Both the position numbers and the translations under genes were made by a program. This document shows, piece by piece, positions 26,989 to 35,031 of a DNA stretch of 64,000 nucleotides (the stretch's first letter is position 1; every line of letters begins with the position of its first letter). The stretch comes from Hydrogenophaga sp. GTDB taxonomy: Bacteria > Pseudomonadota > Gammaproteobacteria > Burkholderiales > Burkholderiaceae_C. Where the stretch lies: positions 1 to 64,000 of the forward strand of contig JAUXNG010000012.1 of assembly GCA_030682835.1 (NCBI GenBank). Reading direction: 5' to 3'. Under the pieces are notes generated by a model that saw nothing but the letters and a program-made list of their open reading frames with translations, was not told the DNA's origin and searched no databases.

Positions 26989-27030
26989 GGCGGAGCTGGC
27001 TACACGCAGTGAGCCAGCGCTGGGGGTGGT
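26989..27030 (-). repeat. Partial composite element after cheZ
   Basis: Only the first hairpin is kept: GCTGGCT with AGCCAGC around a CACTGCGTGT loop, almost identical to the copy after flgG. The C-run/G-run palindrome and the third hairpin are missing, apparently interrupted by the other repeat type. It starts directly after the cheZ stop. Confidence 0.6.
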
Positions 27031-27031
27031 C

Positions 27032-27646
27032 CTAGAACCCCAGACTCGCGAGCAGGTCGTCCACCTGCTGCTGGTCGTTCACCACATCGGTGCGGGCGGT
27101 GGGGTCGACCACCGGGCCGGCGAGTTCGATCACCTTGTCCTGGCCGGGCTGGCCAGACGGGGCGGCCTGCAGCAGCAGGCCCAGCAGCTGTTCTTCGATG
27201 GTGCTGGCCAGCTGCACCACGCGGGCGATCACCTGGCCGGTGAGGTCGTGGAAGTCCTGCGCCATCATGATTTCGGTCAGGCGCGCGTCGCTCTGTTCGC
27301 TGGTGCTCACCACCTCCTGCGACCAGGTCAGCAGCTCGGGCATGGCCTTGGCCAGGCCGGGCACGCGCGAGATGGTGTCCACCAGCTGGCGGCCGCGCTG
27401 CGCGATCAGGTCCTGCTCGGTCTTGGCGGCCTCTACCTGGTTCAGCACCTTCTCGGCCGCCTCGCCGGTCAGCCGCGCGATGTAGGACAGGCGGCTCTGC
27501 GCGTCGGGCAGCTGGTCCACCGTGCCCTTGAGCCGGTCGGTGTAGCCCAGTTCCTTGAGCGCGTCGTGCAGCTGGCGGGTGATGGACCCGAGCTGCTGGA
27601 ACATGGCGTTGCTGGTGGGATCGTCTTGCGAGCTGCTGCTGGTCAT
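27032..27646 (-). CDS. cheZ: Chemotaxis phosphatase CheZ
   Basis: A 204-residue CheZ, which dephosphorylates CheY-P. The long helical hairpin carries the catalytic motif QDFHDLTGQ (about residue 130), with the aspartate and the glutamine four residues later. The C-terminal tail DDLLASLGF is the CheY-binding peptide. A GGGAG box precedes the ATG. It is 19 bp downstream of cheY, forming a cheY-cheZ pair behind motAB and separate from the cheA operon at 50 kb. Confidence 0.96.
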   Translation of the reverse strand: MTSSSSQDDPTSNAMFQQLGSITRQLHDALKELGYTDRLKGTVDQLPDAQSRLSYIARLTGEAAEKVLNQVEAAKTEQDLIAQRGRQLVDTISRVPGLAKAMPELLTWSQEVVSTSEQSDARLTEIMMAQDFHDLTGQVIARVVQLASTIEEQLLGLLLQAAPSGQPGQDKVIELAGPVVDPTARTDVVNDQQQVDDLLASLGF

Positions 27647-27665
27647 TTACACACTCCCGGCCGGC

Positions 27666-28052
27666 TCAGAGGCCCAGCTTTTTAAAGATATTGGTCAGCT
27701 TGTCTTCCAGCGTCGCCTTGGTGAAGGGCTTGACGATGTAGCCCGCCGCCCCGCCCTGCGCCGCCATCACGATGTCTTCCTTGCGCGCCTCGGCCGTCAC
27801 CATCAGCACCGGCAGGTGCTTGAGCGCCGGGTCCTGCTTGATGCTGGTGAGCAGCTCGAACCCGTTCATGTTGGGCATGTTGATGTCGGTCACCACAAAG
27901 TTGAAGGTGCCGTTGCGCAGCTTGTTGAGCGCAATGGCACCGTCTTCAGCCTCGTCGGCTTCGGTGTGGCCGATCTCCTTCAGGAGGTTGCGCACGATGC
28001 GGCGCATGGTCGAGAAGTCGTCAACGATCAGAAATTTCATCGGGCTGGCCAT
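27666..28052 (-). CDS. cheY: Chemotaxis response regulator CheY
   Basis: A 128-residue single-domain regulator that binds the FliM switch when phosphorylated. Key residues are visible: the acidic pair in FLIVDDFS, phospho-acceptor Asp in [12 protein letters not shown], Thr in MVTAEA and Lys in YIVKPF, very close to E. coli CheY. The ATG at 28052 (MASPMKF) follows a GGAGG box by 5 nt; the longer frame upstream has no family character. It lies 47 bp after motB. Confidence 0.96.
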   Translation of the reverse strand: MASPMKFLIVDDFSTMRRIVRNLLKEIGHTEADEAEDGAIALNKLRNGTFNFVVTDINMPNMNGFELLTSIKQDPALKHLPVLMVTAEARKEDIVMAAQGGAAGYIVKPFTKATLEDKLTNIFKKLGL

Positions 28053-28099
28053 GGATACCTCCAAGGGAGGGGAAAAAAAACGGGCGGATGCAGAGCGTC

Positions 28100-29095
28100 T
28101 CAGCGCGTGGTCTCTGCAGGGAATGTCGACACTTCGGGGAATTTCTGAAGCGCGGGCGGGCTGCCGGTGGTCGGCGCCTGCCCGCCTGCTGCCCATTCAG
28201 CCTCGGTGGAAGGCGTGAGCGGAAGTGCGCGCGCCGGCAGCATGCGGGCTTCGGCCTCGCGCGTCAGCACCACGATGCTGATGCGCCGGTTGGCCGCGTC
28301 GGTCGGGTTGTCGGGCACGCGCAGCTGGCTCGACGCCAGGCCCTCCACACGCAGCAGTTTGTCATCAGGCAGGCCACCGGCCACCAGTTCGCGTCGGCTG
28401 GCATTGGCCCGGTCGGCCGACAGCTCCCAGTTGCTGTAGCCCCGCTGGCCACTGCCATACGGCGTGGCGTCGGTATGGCCTGCGAGCGACAGCCGGTTTT
28501 CCACGTCGCCCAGCGCGCCACCAATGGCCCGCAGGATGTCGCGCATGTACGGCTTCACCAGCGCGCTGCCGGTGTCGAACATGGGGCGCCGCTGCTCGTC
28601 CACGATCTGGATGTGCAGGCCATCGGCCGTTTTCTCCAGCTGGATCTGCGAGCCGAAGTCGGCCAGCTGCGGGTTGCTGGCGATGAGCGCCGTGATCTTG
28701 CGCTGCAGCGCATCAATGCGCACGGCGTCCTGGCGGGCCAGCTCGGCGCGCGCCATCTGGGCCCCCATGAGCTTGGCGGCGCGCTCGGTGTCTCCCCCGT
28801 CCACCTGGCCGGCGGTGCGGCTCAGGTCGCGCCCGCCACCGGGCAGGATGCTGTCGCTGTTGCCGGTGCCGTCGCCGCCCATCAGCGACACCTTGATGGG
28901 CGAACTGAAGTAGCTGGCAATGCCTTCGAGCTCGCCCTTGGCGGTGGAGCCCAGCAGCCACATGAGCAGAAAGAAGGCCATCATGGCCGTCACGAAGTCG
29001 GCGTAGGCGATCTTCCACGCGCCGCCGTGGGCCGAATGGCCGCCCTTCTTCACCCGCTTGATGATGATGGGCTGGAGTTTCTTGCCGTCTGCCAT
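28100..29095 (-). CDS. motB: Flagellar motor stator protein MotB
   Basis: A 331-residue stator subunit with one N-terminal membrane helix ([20 protein letters not shown]) whose Asp at about residue 32 is the proton-carrying residue. The C-terminal OmpA-like domain binds peptidoglycan ([29 protein letters not shown]). The ATG at 29095 overlaps the motA stop by one base (TGATG) and has AAGGGA upstream; a GTG one codon earlier is the alternative. The last 50 residues are Pro/Thr-rich. Confidence 0.95.
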   Translation of the reverse strand: MADGKKLQPIIIKRVKKGGHSAHGGAWKIAYADFVTAMMAFFLLMWLLGSTAKGELEGIASYFSSPIKVSLMGGDGTGNSDSILPGGGRDLSRTAGQVDGGDTERAAKLMGAQMARAELARQDAVRIDALQRKITALIASNPQLADFGSQIQLEKTADGLHIQIVDEQRRPMFDTGSALVKPYMRDILRAIGGALGDVENRLSLAGHTDATPYGSGQRGYSNWELSADRANASRRELVAGGLPDDKLLRVEGLASSQLRVPDNPTDAANRRISIVVLTREAEARMLPARALPLTPSTEAEWAAGGQAPTTGSPPALQKFPEVSTFPAETTR

Positions 29096-29955
29096 CACTT
29101 CTTCCCTTTGACGTGGTTCTCCAGCTCAGAGAAGCTGGGCCGCACGTTCGAGAGCAGCACCTTGCGGCCAAACTCGATGGCGGTGGCTGGTGCGTAGCCC
29201 TGCATCGAGGCCAGCAGCGTGGTCTTGATGCACTGGAATTCCTTGCTGCTCTCCTCCACCTTCTGCTCCAGCAGGCCGGCCAGCGGCTCGGCAAACGCGT
29301 AGGCCAGGAAAATGCCCAGAAAGGTGCCCACCAGGGCCGAGCCGATCATGGCACCCAGCACCGCGGGCGGCTGGCCCACCGAGCCCATGGTCTTGATCAC
29401 GCCCAGCACCGCGGCCACGATGCCGAAAGCAGGCAGACCGCCCGCCACGCGCTGGATGGCCGACACGGGCGCGTGCGCTTCCTGGTGGTGCGTTTCGATC
29501 TCGGCGTCCATCAGCGACTCGATCTCGTGCGCGTTCAGGTTGCCTGACACCATCATGCGCAGGTAGTCGGTGATGAACTCGGTCACGTGGTGGTCGCTGC
29601 CCACCGTGGGGTACTTCTTGAACAGCGGCGACTGGTCGGGGTTCTCCACGTCCTGCTCGATCGCCATCAGGCCTTCCTTGCGTGCCTTCTGCAAGATGTC
29701 GAACTGCAGCGCCAGCAGCTCCAAGTAGCGCGCCTTGGTGTACTTGCTGCCCTTGAAGCAGCTGCCAATGCCCGCCATGGTGTTCTTGATCACCGTCATC
29801 TGGTTGTTCACCAGAAAGGCGCCCAGCGTGGCGCCGCCGATCATGCCCATCTCCCACGGCAGCGCCTTGAGGATGGGACCCATGTTGCCGCCGTGTGCGA
29901 TGAACACGCCAAAGACGCATACCAAGGCGACGACCCAACCGATGATGACGAACAT
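29095..29955 (-). CDS. motA: Flagellar motor stator protein MotA
   Basis: A 286-residue stator subunit with four membrane helices (first at MFVIIGWVVALVCVFGVF; the last pair around GGLPAFGIVAAVLGVIKTMG and MIGSALVGTFLGIFLAYAF), including the conserved prolines next to the proton channel. The cytoplasmic loop of about residues 60-165 should contact FliG. The ATG at 29955 gives the standard N-terminus; an upstream in-frame extension has no membrane character. It forms an operon with motB, cheY and cheZ. Confidence 0.96.
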   Translation of the reverse strand: MFVIIGWVVALVCVFGVFIAHGGNMGPILKALPWEMGMIGGATLGAFLVNNQMTVIKNTMAGIGSCFKGSKYTKARYLELLALQFDILQKARKEGLMAIEQDVENPDQSPLFKKYPTVGSDHHVTEFITDYLRMMVSGNLNAHEIESLMDAEIETHHQEAHAPVSAIQRVAGGLPAFGIVAAVLGVIKTMGSVGQPPAVLGAMIGSALVGTFLGIFLAYAFAEPLAGLLEQKVEESSKEFQCIKTTLLASMQGYAPATAIEFGRKVLLSNVRPSFSELENHVKGKK

Positions 29956-30018
29956 GCTGGTGACCCTGAAAAACTGAAACGCTGCGACAAACCTGCGCAG
30001 TCGATGAACCTGATGGAT

Positions 30019-30045
30019 GTATCGGTCAACTCTAGGGGCGAATGA
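30019..30045 (-). promoter_or_regulatory. Possible sigma-28 promoter of motA
   Basis: On the minus strand an ACCGATAC box (30019-30026) matches the sigma-28 -10 consensus at six of eight positions, 64 nt before the motA start. The -35 region at the right distance (TCATTCGC, 30038-30045) fits poorly, so this is weak evidence on its own. Confidence 0.28.
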
Positions 30046-30062
30046 AGCCCCCCATGCACGCA

Positions 30063-30088
30063 AAAAGGACCCGCAGAGGGGTCCTTTT
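30063..30088 (-). terminator. Intrinsic terminator after flhC
   Basis: A perfect 10-bp stem AAAAGGACCC / GGGTCCTTTT with a 6-nt loop. Read on the minus strand it ends in a run of five T, 61 nt after the flhC stop. It separates the flhDC transcript from motA, so motA needs its own promoter. Confidence 0.85.
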
Positions 30089-30149
30089 CAAGGTTTGACA
30101 AAAAGCCGAAGCGTGCGCACCGCGGCGCGGCCTCGGACTTCAGCGCGTG

Positions 30150-30689
30150 TCAGTGCAGACGCAAACCGCCGCTGGCGCTGCCCTTGCCGGCACGCGCCGG
30201 TGGCTCGCACATGCCGCACACGAAATTGCGCGAGTTCTCGTACGGCTCGGTCACAAAGTGGCCACCGCAGCACGAACACTTGGTGAGCGTGAGCATGCCG
30301 TTGTCGACAAACTTCACCAGGCGCCAGGCCCGTGTGACCGACAGCAGCGGCTCGATCGCGCTGGCCTGCATCTGCTCGGTGTACAGGCGAAACGCCTTGA
30401 TCACCGTGTCGATCTCTTCCAGCACACTGGTCTTGGCCAGGTACTCGTGGATGTTCAGGAACAGCGACGCGTGGATGTTGGGCTGCCAGGTCAGGAACCA
30501 GTCGGTCGAAAACGGCAGCTGCCCTTTCGACGGACTCTTGCCCGCCACTTCCTTGTACAGGCGCAGCAGCCGCTCATACGACAGGCTGGTTTCGTATTCC
30601 AGCACCTGCAGTCGCGCGCCGAGCTTGATCAGGGAAACCGCACGCTCAATGTCGCGCGATTCATTCAAGATACTTTTGGGGGTGGCCAT
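30150..30689 (-). CDS. flhC: Flagellar master regulator subunit FlhC
   Basis: A 179-residue FlhC, which joins FlhD in the DNA-binding complex that activates early flagellar promoters. The zinc site is visible near the C-terminus as CSCC followed by CGMC (two CxxC pairs). The N-terminal helical region includes ERAVSLIKLGARLQVLEYET. ATG at 30689 (MATPKSIL) is chosen; the frame extends 15 codons upstream without similarity. Unlike enteric flhDC it is not tightly coupled to flhD: a 147-bp gap with a composite hairpin element lies between them. Confidence 0.95.
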   Translation of the reverse strand: MATPKSILNESRDIERAVSLIKLGARLQVLEYETSLSYERLLRLYKEVAGKSPSKGQLPFSTDWFLTWQPNIHASLFLNIHEYLAKTSVLEEIDTVIKAFRLYTEQMQASAIEPLLSVTRAWRLVKFVDNGMLTLTKCSCCGGHFVTEPYENSRNFVCGMCEPPARAGKGSASGGLRLH

Positions 30690-30728
30690 TTCAGACTCCA
30701 GGTGAGGCGGTGCGCGATGCACCTTCAA

Positions 30729-30833
30729 GCACACCGCAGAACCGGCTTTGCCGGGCTGCTGGTGTGGCCCCCTTGAGGGGGAGACGCCGAAGGCGGCGCA
30801 GGGGAGATTCGCTTGACTGCGGCGCTGGGGGTA
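30729..30833 (-). repeat. Composite three-hairpin element between flhD and flhC
   Basis: It starts about 4 nt after the flhD stop on the minus strand and fills most of the gap to flhC. It has an extra spacer, then a first stem CGCC-TTC-GGCG, a CCCCCTCAAGGGGG palindrome, and a third hairpin with arms CACACC/GGTGTG, GCAG/CTGC and CCGGC-AAA-GCCGG. Both outer pairs are compensated relative to other copies. Confidence 0.85.
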
Positions 30834-30836
30834 CCT

Positions 30837-31169
30837 TCAGCCTGCCATCGACTCGGCAAACCGCCCAGCCATCAGGATGCTGGCATGCAGCTGCGTGGTG
30901 GTGCTGTTGTCCACCTTCTTCACGTTGTGGTTGGTCAGCAGGTTCCACACCAGGTCGTCGTCCACACGGAAGCGGCACAGCAGCATGTTGCTCGACGCAA
31001 TCTTCAGCAACTGCGCGGTGGTCAGCATGCCCAGCAGGTCAGCGGCTTCTTCGGTGATACCCAGGCGGAACAGGGCTTCGGCGCGGTCCTTGCGGATCAG
31101 GTTCTGCGCCAGCATCAGGTAGGTGAGGTTGGCTTCGCGGATCTCAGCCAGAAGTTGTTCGCTGTCCAT
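30837..31169 (-). CDS. flhD: Flagellar master regulator subunit FlhD
   Basis: A 110-residue FlhD. The helical dimer-forming region LLAEIREANLTYLMLAQNLI, RKDRAEALFRLGI and LLKIASSNMLLCRFRVDDD are characteristic, the last containing the conserved cysteine. An AGGAG site lies just before the ATG. The 590-bp upstream gap to fliC should contain its promoter and a long leader with strong secondary structure. Confidence 0.95.
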   Translation of the reverse strand: MDSEQLLAEIREANLTYLMLAQNLIRKDRAEALFRLGITEEAADLLGMLTTAQLLKIASSNMLLCRFRVDDDLVWNLLTNHNVKKVDNSTTTQLHASILMAGRFAESMAG

Positions 31170-31386
31170 GGGGTACTCCTTGAGGGGTCTTCAGCGTCTG
31201 GGCGGGATGCCTTGGTGCGCTGTTTCGATGTGTTCAATTGTGTCGACCCCCCAAAAAACTTTAATCGGCGAATGGCTGTAACCGGTGTCAGCCGCACAGC
31301 ACCCGGCTGTAAGGCAACGTCCTACAACATAGGTTCACTTTTCGTTACGTGTGTACAGACCTTGTTGCAGGTGCCGATGAAGCACG

Positions 31387-31466
31387 GGCAGAGGCTCTGC
31401 GAGCCCCGCTCGCCGCAGCTCCCCTGGCGAGCCGCCAGGCGCTGAGCGAGCTGCGCCGCCTCTGCC
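31387..31466. ncRNA. Candidate structured RNA element (three-way junction)
   Basis: An 80-nt segment can fold completely. Outer stem GGCAGAGGC/GCCTCTGCC (31387-31395 with 31458-31466). Inside it are a hairpin GCGAGC-CCC-GCTCGC (31399-31413) and a second stem CGCAGCTC/GAGCTGCG (31414-31421 with 31448-31455) capped by CTGGCG-AGC-CGCCAG (31424-31438). All four stems are perfect. It could act in a flhDC leader (minus strand), as a separate small RNA, or as a DNA structure; the strand is undetermined. Confidence 0.45.
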
Positions 31467-31549
31467 GTAGCGCCGCCGCCGCCCGCACAAAGCGCAGAAC
31501 AGACCGACAGAACCCCCGCTTATCGCGACGAATATTTACAAGTGAAGGC

Positions 31550-31576
31550 TAAAGAATAGGGCGGGACCACCGAAAT
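31550..31576 (+). promoter_or_regulatory. Sigma-28 promoter of fliC
   Basis: TAAAGAAT (31550-31557), an 11-nt spacer, and ACCGAAAT (31569-31576), against consensus TAAAGTTT-N11-GCCGATAA. Spacing is exact, and the TAAAG and CCGA cores match. It would give a leader of about 178 nt before the flagellin ATG. Confidence 0.7.
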
Positions 31577-31760
31577 TGAACTCAACGGACTTCTAAGAAG
31601 GGTTCGTCGTCCGGCAAGCACATGCGGCGAGTAACGGTCAGCGGTCCCAGGGCCCTCCGGCATTTGTCGCAAAAGCTCCGGTCATGGCGGCCGGCCACTT
31701 GGCTGGCGTTGAGATTGGCAGCAATGCCGGATTATTCAGTTCAATTTTTAGGAGTTAACG

Positions 31761-32945
31761 ATGACTACCATCAACACCAACATTCAGTCCATGAATGCGC
31801 AGCGCAATCTGAGCTCGTCGCAAGGCTCGCTGTCGACCTCGATGCAGCGTCTGTCTTCCGGTCTTCGTGTGAACAGCGCGAAAGACGACGCCGCCGGCCT
31901 CGCCATTTCAGAACGAATGAATGCTCAAGTCAAAGGCTTGAATGTGGCCGCTCGCAATGCAAACGACGGCATCTCCTTGGCACAAACAGCCGAGGGCTCA
32001 CTGGGTAAAGTGGGTGACATGCTGCAACGTATGCGAGAACTTGCAGTTCAGTCAGCCAACGCCACCAACACCGATTCGGATCGTACCGCACTTCAATCTG
32101 AAGTTGCGCAGCTCAAAGAAGAGATTCAACGCGTGGCAGACACCACCAGCTTCAACGGGAAAAAACTACTTAATGGTAGTTTCGTTAACCAAACCTTCCA
32201 GGTCGGTGCCAATGCGGGTGAGACGATTAGCGTGAGTGCTATCGCCAACGCCAACCTTACCCAACTCGGGGATGCAGCCACCGGTGCAATATCGGCCACT
32301 GGTGCTGCTGCAGCAGCGGTGGATTTCGCCGACATTGTTCCAGCCGGCTCCATTACGATCACGGGCAAGAGCGGCACCGCCGTCGACATCGGCGAGATCG
32401 CTGCTTCGGGCAGCGCATCTAATCGAATCGCACAGGTGGTAAGCGCCATCAATGCCAAGTCCAACGAAACCGGGGTGAATGCCGTTTACAACAGCTCTAC
32501 CGACGCCATTGAATTCACGTCAACAGAACAGGGCACATGGGATGGAACATTTACCATCGGTGGAACCGACGATGGGGCCTTGACTGGTATCGATGGTGAC
32601 GGGGGCCTTACCTCTGTCGCAGGCAACACGGGCGCTCTGAACACCCTGAACATTTCGTCGACTGCAGGTGCCACAGCTGCCTTGACACAAATTGACAGTG
32701 CACTGAACACCATCAACAACTCTCGTGCTGATTTGGGCGCTCTACAGAGCCGCTTTGAGAACGCAGTATCGAACATTCAGATTCAGGGAGAAAACATCTC
32801 CGCAGCGCGCGGCCGTATTGTTGACGCGGACTTTGCTAAGGAAACGTCCAACCTTTCACGCGCTCAGATCTTGCAACAGGCAGGGACCGCCATGATCGCA
32901 CAGGCCAACCAGTTGCCTCAGGGCGTGTTGAGCCTGCTGCGCTGA
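31761..32945 (+). CDS. fliC: Flagellin FliC
   Basis: The filament subunit, 394 residues. The D0/D1 N-terminus ([20 protein letters not shown], then [18 protein letters not shown]) and C-terminus ([20 protein letters not shown], then PQGVLSLLR) are complete. The middle, of about residues 185-300, is short and includes a flagellin-IN-like segment ([16 protein letters not shown] and following). A TAGGAG site lies 7 nt before the ATG. It is driven by a sigma-28 promoter and followed by two hairpins. Base composition and codon choice are clearly less GC-rich than in the neighbouring operons. Confidence 0.97.
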   Translation: MTTINTNIQSMNAQRNLSSSQGSLSTSMQRLSSGLRVNSAKDDAAGLAISERMNAQVKGLNVAARNANDGISLAQTAEGSLGKVGDMLQRMRELAVQSANATNTDSDRTALQSEVAQLKEEIQRVADTTSFNGKKLLNGSFVNQTFQVGANAGETISVSAIANANLTQLGDAATGAISATGAAAAAVDFADIVPAGSITITGKSGTAVDIGEIAASGSASNRIAQVVSAINAKSNETGVNAVYNSSTDAIEFTSTEQGTWDGTFTIGGTDDGALTGIDGDGGLTSVAGNTGALNTLNISSTAGATAALTQIDSALNTINNSRADLGALQSRFENAVSNIQIQGENISAARGRIVDADFAKETSNLSRAQILQQAGTAMIAQANQLPQGVLSLLR

Positions 32946-32964
32946 TCCACGAGTATCCGCAAGT

Positions 32965-33025
32965 GTCCCTCTGACGCCTGTAGAGGGACAGCCCAGCGGT
33001 GGCGGCGAACTCACGCCGCCACCGC
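32965..33025 (+). terminator. Tandem hairpins after fliC
   Basis: Two perfect stem-loops lie 20 nt and 51 nt after the fliC stop: GTCCCTC-N11-GAGGGAC (32965-32989) and a 12-bp stem GCGGTGGCGGCG/CGCCGCCACCGC with a 6-nt loop (32996-33025), the second followed by TTCGGTCTTT. The second is the likely terminator, or a stabiliser of the abundant flagellin mRNA. Confidence 0.75.
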
Positions 33026-33094
33026 TTCGGTCTTTGCGGGATGGCCAGACTGCATGTATCCGCGTGCGGTGCGTCCATCCTGAGGGGAAAGTCC

Positions 33095-34477
33095 ATGTCC
33101 ACCATTTCGTCGCCTGGTCTGGCCAGTGGCATCGATATAAAGAGTCTCGTTTCTCAGTTGGTTGCTTTGGAACGGGCGCCTTTACAGCCGCTAAGAACCC
33201 AAGCGGGATCCATTCAAAGCAAGCTTTCTGTCTACGGCAGCATCAAATCGATGGTGTCCAGCATGGGCGACGCTGCGGCCAGACTTTCAACGCCGGCTGG
33301 ATGGAATGGCGTAAAAGCAACGTCATCCAACAACACGGCCGTCGGCGTTTCTGCCACAGCGGGTATGAGTGCCACCAACTTGAGCGTTGAGGTTCTGCAA
33401 CTCGCAAAAGCCCAGTCAGCTGTGTCACAACTACCCCCATTCGAACGCGGGAGGGCATTGGGGGCCGGAACACTGACGATCCAGATGGGCTCTGGTGACC
33501 CGGTGGAACTCGTGATAGCCGACGGTGAGGACAGCTTGGCGTCGATAGCAAAGAAAATCAATGAATCTAGGGGTGGTGTCACCGCCACCATGATTCGTGA
33601 TGCCAATGGCGAACGGCTGATGATGCGCTCCACCATAACAGGTGAAGACAGCACGTTCAGTGTTGCAATCACTGGCGGCAATGCGGGTGGCTTGGAGCGG
33701 CTCGCGTTTGGTACCACCGCAATCGGCGGTATGGTTCAAACCCAACCGGGTCAAAATGCGCTTCTCAGCATCAACAATGTGGATGTGAGTTCGGCCACGA
33801 ACACGCTCAGTGACACGGTGCCTGGCCTCACCCTTGTCCTGACACAAACCACCACGGTGCCTGTGGAAGTTGTCGTGAGCGCTGACCAAGACGGTATGAG
33901 GAAGAACGTGCAGGCGTTTTTAGATGCCTATAACGCCCTCAACAACTTGCTGACCACTGCTACCAAATACAACCCCGACAACAAAACGGCTGGGTCGCTT
34001 CAGGGAGACAGCACAGCCGTGGGGTTGCAGAACGCGCTGCGGAGCATGATGAGGTCAGTGACCGCCAGCAGCCCCTTCTCCCGCCTGGTCGACGTTGGGA
34101 TAGAAGCCAAGCAAGGCGGCAATCTCGAAATCAAGGCGGAGAAGCTCAACGCAGCCTTGGGCAACATTGACGGAATGAGGGCGCTGTTCACCAGCGACAG
34201 TTCCAATCCGACCGCACGAGGATTTGGACTGAAGGTTAAAGCGTTTGCCGACGCCTTGGTGAGCGCAAGTGGGACGCTAAGCACCAAAGCGGAATCTCTG
34301 CAAGGCGCGTTCACACGGAACACCCGAGAGCAGGAGAAGGTAATGGACCGTGCGGCACGCGCAGAAAAGCGGTTTTTGGCTCAGTACAACGCGATGGACG
34401 CCAACGTGGGGCGCCTCAACGGACTGAGCGCCTTTGTTTCGCAGCAGATCACGCTATGGAACCAGAACCCGCGCTGA
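33095..34477 (+). CDS. fliD: Filament cap protein FliD (HAP2)
   Basis: A 460-residue filament cap. The N-terminal signature ISSPGLASGIDIKSLVSQLV and the C-terminal coiled region (LSTKAESLQGAFTRNTREQE, then MDANVGRLNGLSAFV) are typical. An internal segment ATNTLSDTVPGLTLVLTQ is the hook-IN-like repeat common in FliD. The ATG at 33095 follows GAGGGG; the in-frame codon at 32999 lies inside the fliC terminator and is rejected. Like fliC it has lower GC than the rest of the cluster. Confidence 0.95.
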   Translation: MSTISSPGLASGIDIKSLVSQLVALERAPLQPLRTQAGSIQSKLSVYGSIKSMVSSMGDAAARLSTPAGWNGVKATSSNNTAVGVSATAGMSATNLSVEVLQLAKAQSAVSQLPPFERGRALGAGTLTIQMGSGDPVELVIADGEDSLASIAKKINESRGGVTATMIRDANGERLMMRSTITGEDSTFSVAITGGNAGGLERLAFGTTAIGGMVQTQPGQNALLSINNVDVSSATNTLSDTVPGLTLVLTQTTTVPVEVVVSADQDGMRKNVQAFLDAYNALNNLLTTATKYNPDNKTAGSLQGDSTAVGLQNALRSMMRSVTASSPFSRLVDVGIEAKQGGNLEIKAEKLNAALGNIDGMRALFTSDSSNPTARGFGLKVKAFADALVSASGTLSTKAESLQGAFTRNTREQEKVMDRAARAEKRFLAQYNAMDANVGRLNGLSAFVSQQITLWNQNPR

Positions 34478-34536
34478 TCTGCAGTTGAGTCATGCCTCTT
34501 TAGCGCATTGAAGCATTCATTTACTGCCATGATCAC

Positions 34537-34563
34537 TTCAGTCGAGCCTGCGGATGCCGATAC
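34537..34563 (+). promoter_or_regulatory. Possible sigma-28 promoter of fliS-fliT
   Basis: TTCAGTCG (34537-34544), an 11-nt spacer, and GCCGATAC (34556-34563), 31 nt before the fliS start. The -10 box matches the consensus at seven of eight positions; the -35 box keeps only the AGT core. Confidence 0.45.
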
Positions 34564-34594
34564 TAAAAGGCATCAGACACAAGGAACCGACACC

Positions 34595-35029
34595 ATGTTT
34601 ACCTCTGTCAAATCACGCGCCGCGGCTGCCTACCAGCGCGTCGGCACAGAAACCAGCGTACAGGGCGCTGACCCGCACCAACTCGTAGGCCTGCTGTTCG
34701 ACGCCCTGCTTAAGAACATTGCCACCGCGCGGGGCAGCCTAGCTCGTCAAGATGTGGAGGCTAAAGGTACGGCCATCGGCAAGGCCGTTCGCATTCTGGA
34801 AGAAGGCCTGAAAGCCGGACTGAACGCCCGCGATGGCGGCGAGGTGGCGGCGAACCTGCGCAGCCTGTACGACTACAGCATCGTGCGCCTGACACACGCC
34901 AACCTGCACAACGATGAGCAGGCTCTGGCCGAGGTGGCACAGCTGATGGAGCCGATCGCCGATTCCTGGAAACAGATCAAAGGCCGCGGCCCTGCCTATC
35001 TGCAACCCGTTGCAGGCCTTGGAGCCTGA
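34595..35029 (+). CDS. fliS: Flagellin export chaperone FliS
   Basis: A 144-residue FliS, which binds the C-terminus of unfolded flagellin and brings it to the export gate. The motifs AAAAYQRVGTETSVQGADPH followed by QLVGLLFDALLKNI and LRSLYDYSIVRLTHANLHND are diagnostic. The ATG at 34595 has AAGGAA upstream; the longer in-frame reading upstream overlaps a likely promoter. It is followed 2 bp later by fliT. Confidence 0.95.
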   Translation: MFTSVKSRAAAAYQRVGTETSVQGADPHQLVGLLFDALLKNIATARGSLARQDVEAKGTAIGKAVRILEEGLKAGLNARDGGEVAANLRSLYDYSIVRLTHANLHNDEQALAEVAQLMEPIADSWKQIKGRGPAYLQPVAGLGA

Positions 35030-35031
35030 TC

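Larger units (their letters stand above)
26694..27031. other. 338-bp gap between cheZ and flhB with repeats
   Basis: No gene is seen. From the flhB side it holds a perfect inverted repeat CTGACTC-N9-GAGTCAG (26698-26720), then two further perfect stem-loops, CCTTCCCCC-act-GGGGGAAGG (26830-26850) and a CCCTCCCC/GGGGAGGG pair (about 26943-26963), and last a partial composite element next to the cheZ stop. Whether flhB has its own promoter here cannot be decided. Confidence 0.6.
31170..31760. other. 590-bp flhD-fliC divergent control region
   Basis: No gene is supported. On the flhD side it is AT-richer around 31225-31265 and holds a hairpin CAGCCG-N9-CGGCTG (31289-31309). A large nested structure lies at 31387-31466. 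The fliC sigma-28 promoter lies at 31550-31576, followed by a leader of about 178 nt to the fliC ATG. A 67-codon frame across 31349-31552 is explained by the inverted repeats rather than by coding. Confidence 0.65.

Noticed and set aside
31261..31275. Sigma-28 boxes near flhD (TAAAGTTT next to GCCGATTA on the minus strand)
   Set aside because: Both boxes match well, but they overlap in the wrong order and spacing, so they cannot form a promoter together.
31349..31552. Small plus-strand gene of 67 codons between flhD and fliC
   Set aside because: The Arg/Ala-rich sequence arises from the nested inverted repeats; no start-site evidence or similarity was seen.
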